The position numbers and the translations under genes are program-made. A DNA stretch of 10,900 nucleotides from Bacteroidales bacterium UBA4243 (GTDB lineage: Bacteria; Bacteroidota; Bacteroidia; Bacteroidales; F082), in contig DGXB01000006.1 of assembly GCA_002396205.1 (NCBI GenBank), positions 24,697 through 35,596 on the forward strand. The letters are read 5' to 3'. Of the stretch, positions 7,017 to 10,900 are shown in pieces; position 1 is the stretch's first letter; every line of letters starts with the position of its first letter. A model generated the notes under the pieces. That model saw only the letters and a program-made list of their open reading frames with translations. It was not told the DNA's origin and searched no databases.

Positions 7017-8585
7017 TTAGTCGGCCACTTCGGAGTTGCTTGATTCGGGTCGGTTGTTGAGCGCCCCCGGGTGGTCTTGCTCGTTGAGGATGTCGGTGAT
7101 AACCTCCGAATTGAATACCTCGTCGACGAAATCGTGGGCTTTCGAGTGTTTCTTGTGCCATTCTTCGCCATCTTGCTTGGTCTTGTTGACCACGTTTTTC
7201 ATCTTCTGGTTGAAATTCAGCAATCTAACGTATGCTTTATATAATCCTTTTTCCTTGTCAATCAACGGGATAAGGATGGAATTGATGACAATGCTGAAAA
7301 GAATGACAGCAAAAACGATGTTGCGCATGAACATGGCAATCCTCATGTCGGGGATGTAGATGAGGGCTTGGGTGGCCAAAACAGCGGCAGTCAGGCCTTT
7401 GGGATTGAGTGCCGACATGAAGACCAACTCCTTTTCGGGAATGCCTTCTTTCTTGGAGATGGCGAAACGCACGGCAGGGACACGGAGAATGAAAAGCATA
7501 ATGCTGATTATCAGTCCAATGGCGATGGGTTGCCATTGGTTCAGCTGGATGGAGATGCCGACATAGATGAAGAAAAAGGTTTTCAGCAGGAGGACCAATT
7601 CCGAAAACAGCGAACGCTCGGTCTCGTTGAGGTTGACAGGCACTTTTTTGACGAATTTCTTGAGCCAGGCGTTGTAGATGCTGTCGATGTTGGCAAGGCC
7701 TATGCCGAAGGCCAAAGCTGCAATGGCACCGCTGAAGCCCATCCACTCGTTGAGGCCATAGATGATGAACACGAAAGCGGGAGTGGTCAGGATGGAATAC
7801 TTGATGTTGCGCACCTTGTCGAGGATCAAGGCCCAGAAGATGGCACCAATGAGACCCATAACGGTGGCAAGGATGAACGACGAAAAGATGTCGCCCAAGA
7901 TGGCGCCAAACTCCACATGTCGCGACTGGATGGCTTGCATCAGAGCCAAAGCCAAAACGATGCTGAACACATTGCCGATGGCGGCTTCAAGGATGAGCAT
8001 GATGGCGGGTTTTTCCGACATGTGCATCTGCCTAACGATGGGAATGACAACGGCGGAAGCTGTGCCTCCCAGCAGGCAGCCGAGAATCATGGCGACCACA
8101 GTGTCCATCTCAAGGGCGAGCCAGGCAAAAAGCCAGATGGCGATGGCGGACAGCACGAAATTCAAAGCCGTAAGCTTCAAAGCACCTTTGAAGGAATCTT
8201 TTAATGCGCTGAATCTGAGTTGTGTACCGCTTTCAAACAGAATGGTTACCAAAGTGATGCCTGAGAACAAGCTGCCGGCATTGCCAAGGCTGTCGGGCGA
8301 AATCCAATGAAACACAGGGCCGATGAGCAGGCCGATGATGATGAGGAACAGCACGTCGGGGATGCGCTTGCGACTGAAAATCTCGCTGAAAAGGTGTGCC
8401 GTGAAGATGAGCAGGCCGATGATGGCGATGGTGAGCCCGATTTGTCGCGACGAGCTGCTGTTGGAGATTTGCTCGGCCACGGTGTTGACCAAACTGGGGT
8501 TGGCAACGGCTTCAGAAATCTGGGCGACGGTGTCATTGATGCCCGACAGGGTGTTGGTGGTGGGGATGAGGTCGGTCTGTATCAT
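7017..8585 (-). CDS. Cation:proton antiporter (Na+/H+ exchanger superfamily, CPA type)
   Basis: This 522-residue inner-membrane protein is predicted to exchange Na+ or K+ for H+ for pH and salt balance. After a polar N-terminus (1-47) come about a dozen hydrophobic segments (48-445), then a charged cytoplasmic tail (446-522) rich in Lys, Glu and Asn. Recognisable features are GGTASAVVIPIV (173-184), the core helix beginning LEAAIGNV (199-206), and NPKGLTAAVLA (394-404), which corresponds to the PRG-type motif of the CPA1 group. Where most relatives have Asn-Asp or Ser-Asp in the core helix, this protein reads Gly204-Asn205, so the usual carboxylate appears to be missing. The ATG at 8585 is 12 bp after the porin stop, so the two genes are probably one transcript. 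Ion specificity cannot be read from sequence. Confidence 0.85.
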   Translation of the reverse strand: MIQTDLIPTTNTLSGINDTVAQISEAVANPSLVNTVAEQISNSSSSRQIGLTIAIIGLLIFTAHLFSEIFSRKRIPDVLFLIIIGLLIGPVFHWISPDSLGNAGSLFSGITLVTILFESGTQLRFSALKDSFKGALKLTALNFVLSAIAIWLFAWLALEMDTVVAMILGCLLGGTASAVVIPIVRQMHMSEKPAIMLILEAAIGNVFSIVLALALMQAIQSRHVEFGAILGDIFSSFILATVMGLIGAIFWALILDKVRNIKYSILTTPAFVFIIYGLNEWMGFSGAIAALAFGIGLANIDSIYNAWLKKFVKKVPVNLNETERSLFSELVLLLKTFFFIYVGISIQLNQWQPIAIGLIISIMLFILRVPAVRFAISKKEGIPEKELVFMSALNPKGLTAAVLATQALIYIPDMRIAMFMRNIVFAVILFSIVINSILIPLIDKEKGLYKAYVRLLNFNQKMKNVVNKTKQDGEEWHKKHSKAHDFVDEVFNSEVITDILNEQDHPGALNNRPESSNSEVAD

Positions 8586-8597
8586 GGCATCGGTCTT

Positions 8598-10742
8598 TTA
8601 GTTGAACAATCTCCAATTGACGCCGATGAAGATGCGGCTGTCGCGCATGGGGTAGTGGGGCGCTATGAACGAGTTGTAGTTGCCCGTCAGGAGGAACATG
8701 TTGGTGTAGGCCACATAGATGTGAGCCTTTTTAATCTTGATGGCCAAGGCAAGGTCGATATAGGGGAAGTTGCCAATCTCGACCTCGTTTTGGAGGTAGA
8801 AGGTGCGTGTGGCAGGCATATACGCATCAGCGTAGTATTTGGTGAAATATCGCACCGTGATGCTGGGATGCAGTGTGGCTGCCTTGCGGAAAATAGGTTG
8901 TGAATAGCCGAACTTAAGCTGTCCCATGACCAAAGGCAAGTGCACGACTTCTTCGTTGCTCGATTTCTGTAGGCTCGCAAAGCCTTCCAGTTCGAACCTT
9001 CCAAGACGCTGGTAGAAACTGAGATAGGCCTCGCGTATGCTGAACATGGCCTCGTTTTGTGCGGGACGGGCATCGGTGCCGAAATAGATGAAGTTGGCGA
9101 TGCTGGTCTGTTTGAAGCCTATGGTGTAGCTTTTGTAGTTGTATTTCAGGTTGAAAGTCAGGTAAGTGGCTGCCTTGAAGTCGTTTTCCCAGCGGAAATG
9201 GTTGGAGTAGTACTTTTCTTCAAACCAGTTGGCCGACTGCCGCTTGAGTTCGAAATCCAAGACGGCTTGGCCAAAGTTTTTGTTGGCGGTGCCGATATAT
9301 TGTTTCCATTGCCCCTTGATGTCGAAATCGCCGATTTGGTAACCTAAGGTGATGAGTTCGGCCTGTCCGGTGATGCGCGTCGACTTGAACAGGTTGACGA
9401 TGACACCCCCGTTGATACTCAATTGGTTGTAGTTTCTCGACAACACGGTCTCGCCTTCCAAATAGTCGAAGCTGCTCACTTTGTAAAAACCGTGCGTGAT
9501 GCCAGCGTAAACATAGAAAGGAATGTCATCGTTGTGTTTCTGGTAGCCTAAACTGTTCCATTTCAGCGTGTTTCGTATTGCCCTCACCAAAGTCGTGTCG
9601 GTTGATTTCGTGGAATTCATCAGGGTGTCGTAAGGTTGGTAGAAAGCCACGGAAGGTGATGTCTCGTTGTAATATAGTTTGTTGTTCAAGAAGCTGAAGC
9701 TGTGGCAAATCCTTCCCAAAGTGAATTTCCTGACCTTGACTTCTTGTTGGATGTCGTTCCGGTCGGCGGATTGCAGTGTATCGAGCCTTAATGAGTCTGC
9801 TAAAGTGCTGTCATTTAGGGGAGTGATTGGGATGATTGTGTCGTTTCCAATTGGGATAATTGTGTCATTTCCCATTGGGATAATTGTGTCGTTTCCCATT
9901 GGAGTGATTGTGTCGTTATTTGATGGAGTCTCAGCGCTTTTCGATATGATGGTCTTTTGGGGTAGCAGGTTGAAATAATGCTCGAAACCTATGCCGCTCG
10001 AAACGATGAAATTGGTGGCGTTGTTGAGATTGGTTCGGATGACCGAATTGTCGGTTTCGGTATGCGAACTATAGTCTTCGTCGTTGGCGATGCCACCGTT
10101 TTCGCCCATTTCCAGTTTGTTGCGATAATAATAGGCAGTAACGCCGTAACGTTTGTCCTTGGTGAAATAGTGTGCATTGACCCAGAAGTAGTTATTGATG
10201 CTTTTGTTGTTGATGAACACGCCTGGCGAATAGTCAGTGTTGAAGGCGAAGGAGACGAAAAACTGCGGTGTGAACTGTCTTCCGAACCTGACGTTGAGGT
10301 GTTGCTCTTTGTCGCCCGTAGTCATCACATAACGGAGTTCGGAGTAGGGTAGGACCGATTGATAGGAAACGATGGTACTTTCGTTTTGCATGTAAGCGGC
10401 GAAAGAGGGCAGGGTCATGTCAAATCCCACTTGGTGCAGATAGTTGAACCTCATCGACTTATGTGCGAGACCCGTATTGCTGAGTGTGCTGTATATGGTG
10501 TTTTTGCTCTCAAGGATTTCTCGGTTGGCCGCGTGGAAAGTCAGTGTGTCGATGACTTTTGAAGTGTTCAGGAAAATGCTGTCGAATTGCATTGCATTGT
10601 AGGTGACAAACGTTGAGTCGATGGGAAGAGAAGGGGAGAGGGTGGTCTTTTTTGGTGCAATGCTATCTTGATTTGGATTCTGTGAAAATCCTAAAATATT
10701 GATAATCAATAGTAATAAAACATAAATGGTTTTCCTTCGCAT
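8598..10742 (-). CDS. Putative outer-membrane porin (Bacteroidetes Porin_10-like beta-barrel)
   Basis: The protein has 714 residues. The N-terminus MRRKTIYVLLLLIINILGFSQ is a signal peptide, with cleavage near residue 20 and no lipobox Cys. From about residue 95 the sequence alternates aromatic and polar residues, as in outer-membrane strands (for example YGVTAYYYRNKLEMG and FKAATYLTFNLKYNYKSY), and it ends FIGVNWRLFN, a terminal strand with an aromatic near the C-terminus. Length and pattern fit the Bacteroidetes putative-porin family. Residues 275-306 are an octapeptide repeat around GNDTIIP(M/I), probably a loop or periplasmic linker and encoded by a 24-bp tandem repeat. Another low-complexity region rich in Ser, Thr and Pro follows the signal peptide. 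It is the first gene of a unit with the antiporter and lies just downstream of a probable rRNA operon end. The substrate is unknown. Confidence 0.8.
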   Translation of the reverse strand: MRRKTIYVLLLLIINILGFSQNPNQDSIAPKKTTLSPSLPIDSTFVTYNAMQFDSIFLNTSKVIDTLTFHAANREILESKNTIYSTLSNTGLAHKSMRFNYLHQVGFDMTLPSFAAYMQNESTIVSYQSVLPYSELRYVMTTGDKEQHLNVRFGRQFTPQFFVSFAFNTDYSPGVFINNKSINNYFWVNAHYFTKDKRYGVTAYYYRNKLEMGENGGIANDEDYSSHTETDNSVIRTNLNNATNFIVSSGIGFEHYFNLLPQKTIISKSAETPSNNDTITPMGNDTIIPMGNDTIIPIGNDTIIPITPLNDSTLADSLRLDTLQSADRNDIQQEVKVRKFTLGRICHSFSFLNNKLYYNETSPSVAFYQPYDTLMNSTKSTDTTLVRAIRNTLKWNSLGYQKHNDDIPFYVYAGITHGFYKVSSFDYLEGETVLSRNYNQLSINGGVIVNLFKSTRITGQAELITLGYQIGDFDIKGQWKQYIGTANKNFGQAVLDFELKRQSANWFEEKYYSNHFRWENDFKAATYLTFNLKYNYKSYTIGFKQTSIANFIYFGTDARPAQNEAMFSIREAYLSFYQRLGRFELEGFASLQKSSNEEVVHLPLVMGQLKFGYSQPIFRKAATLHPSITVRYFTKYYADAYMPATRTFYLQNEVEIGNFPYIDLALAIKIKKAHIYVAYTNMFLLTGNYNSFIAPHYPMRDSRIFIGVNWRLFN
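9826..9921 (-). repeat. 24-bp in-frame tandem repeat inside the porin gene
   Basis: Four contiguous units start at 9826, 9850, 9874 and 9898. On the + strand each begins ATTGG(G/A) and the first three end TTTCC(A/C). The second and third differ at one base, the first differs slightly, and the fourth is diverged. Because 24 is a multiple of 3, each unit adds eight residues (GNDTIIPM or GNDTIIPI) without a frameshift. Copy number could vary between strains without breaking the gene. Confidence 0.9.
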
Positions 10743-10840
10743 AAGATAGGAATTTGGCCGTAAAATTAGTAAAAAGTTGGGAAGTGGGAATGAAAAAGGT
10801 TGAAAAGAATGGAAAAGGGTAGGAGGGTACTAAAACAGAA
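10743..10840. other. Gap between the porin gene and the rRNA-side terminator
   Basis: These 98 bp are purine-rich on the + strand (about 10771-10828), so the - strand is a C/T-rich tract. A near-consensus -7 element (TAATTTTA, - strand, 10768-10761) lies 19 bp before the porin ATG but lacks an upstream TTG at the right distance. The porin promoter is therefore unresolved. No gene is seen here. Confidence 0.5.
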
Positions 10841-10866
10841 AACCCCGCCAGCGGATGCTGGCGGGG
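10831..10866 (-). terminator. Strong intrinsic terminator, probably of an rRNA operon
   Basis: CCCCGCCAGC (10843-10852) and GCTGGCGGGG (10857-10866) form a perfect 10-bp GC-rich stem with a GGAT loop. On the - strand it is followed by TTTTCTGTTTTA, a T-rich tail. It therefore ends transcription arriving from the right side of the window, consistent with the 5S rRNA-like sequence about 15 bp upstream. Confidence 0.85.
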
Positions 10867-10879
10867 ATTCCGTTAAGGG

Positions 10880-10900
10880 AGGGCGACGAACTACTTTCCC
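10880..10900 (-). rRNA. rrf: 3' end of a 5S rRNA gene (partial, continues beyond the window)
   Basis: Read on the - strand, the edge begins GGGAAAGTAGTTCGTCGCC. This matches from memory the conserved 3' end of Bacteroidales 5S rRNA (GGGAGAGTAGGTCG-CGCC type). The perfect terminator hairpin a few bases further on is the arrangement expected at the end of an rRNA operon. Only about 20 bases are present, so the call rests on a short match plus context, and the exact 3' end is uncertain by a few bases. Confidence 0.6.

Noticed and set aside
7368..8204. 278-codon open frame on the + strand opposite the antiporter
   Set aside because: The translation is rich in Gly, Asp, His and Gln with no fold-like pattern, as expected from the antisense of a membrane protein gene.
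10761..10768. Promoter of the porin gene (TAATTTTA, - strand)
   Set aside because: It lacks the final G of TAnnTTTG and no TTG lies at the right distance upstream, so it is mentioned only in the intergenic entry.

Overview
The window looks like chromosome from a member of the Bacteroidales (Prevotella/Bacteroides-type). The evidence is a -7/-33 promoter of the Bacteroidetes type (TAnnTTTG with an upstream TTG) ahead of two genes, AT-rich leaders without clear Shine-Dalgarno sequences, a Bacteroidetes-style outer-membrane porin, and a Nudix/winged-helix regulator of the NrtR type. Species cannot be fixed from the sequence.

Left part (1-4611, + strand): a 23-bp tandem repeat at the edge and a promoter precede a two-gene Type III restriction-modification operon, mod (224-1987) and res (1993-4611), separated by 5 bp. 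Both genes are full length with intact catalytic motifs. The middle of mod, where the target-recognition domain lies, is much more AT-rich than the rest of the gene, as expected if that domain was exchanged.

Middle and right part (4612-10742, - strand): four genes point left, toward res. In transcription order they are a porin-like outer-membrane beta-barrel protein (10742-8598), a cation:proton antiporter (8585-7017, 12 bp after the porin), an NrtR-like Nudix regulator (6864-6055) with its own promoter, and a protein joining a von Willebrand A domain to a macro-like domain (5949-4852). The last ends before an intrinsic terminator (4731-4759). The regulator's upstream region carries GTGTAA-N3-TTACAC palindromes, two strong and one degenerate, whose left ends are exactly 53 bp apart (6868, 6921, 6974). 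This suggests helically phased operator sites across its promoter.

Right edge: the last bases resemble the 3' end of a 5S rRNA on the - strand, followed by a perfect 10-bp GC-rich hairpin with a T-rich tail. The porin gene therefore probably sits just downstream of an rRNA operon.

Functionally, the R-M operon is an anti-phage module. The porin and antiporter probably form an envelope/ion-transport transcription unit. The regulator and the VWA/macro-like protein both belong to families linked to ADP-ribose chemistry, but a shared pathway is only an inference. The points most worth checking are the phased operator array, the VWA/macro-like fusion, the recombinant-looking mod core, and the apparent loss of the membrane acidic residue in the antiporter. 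No transposase, CRISPR array or tRNA was seen.
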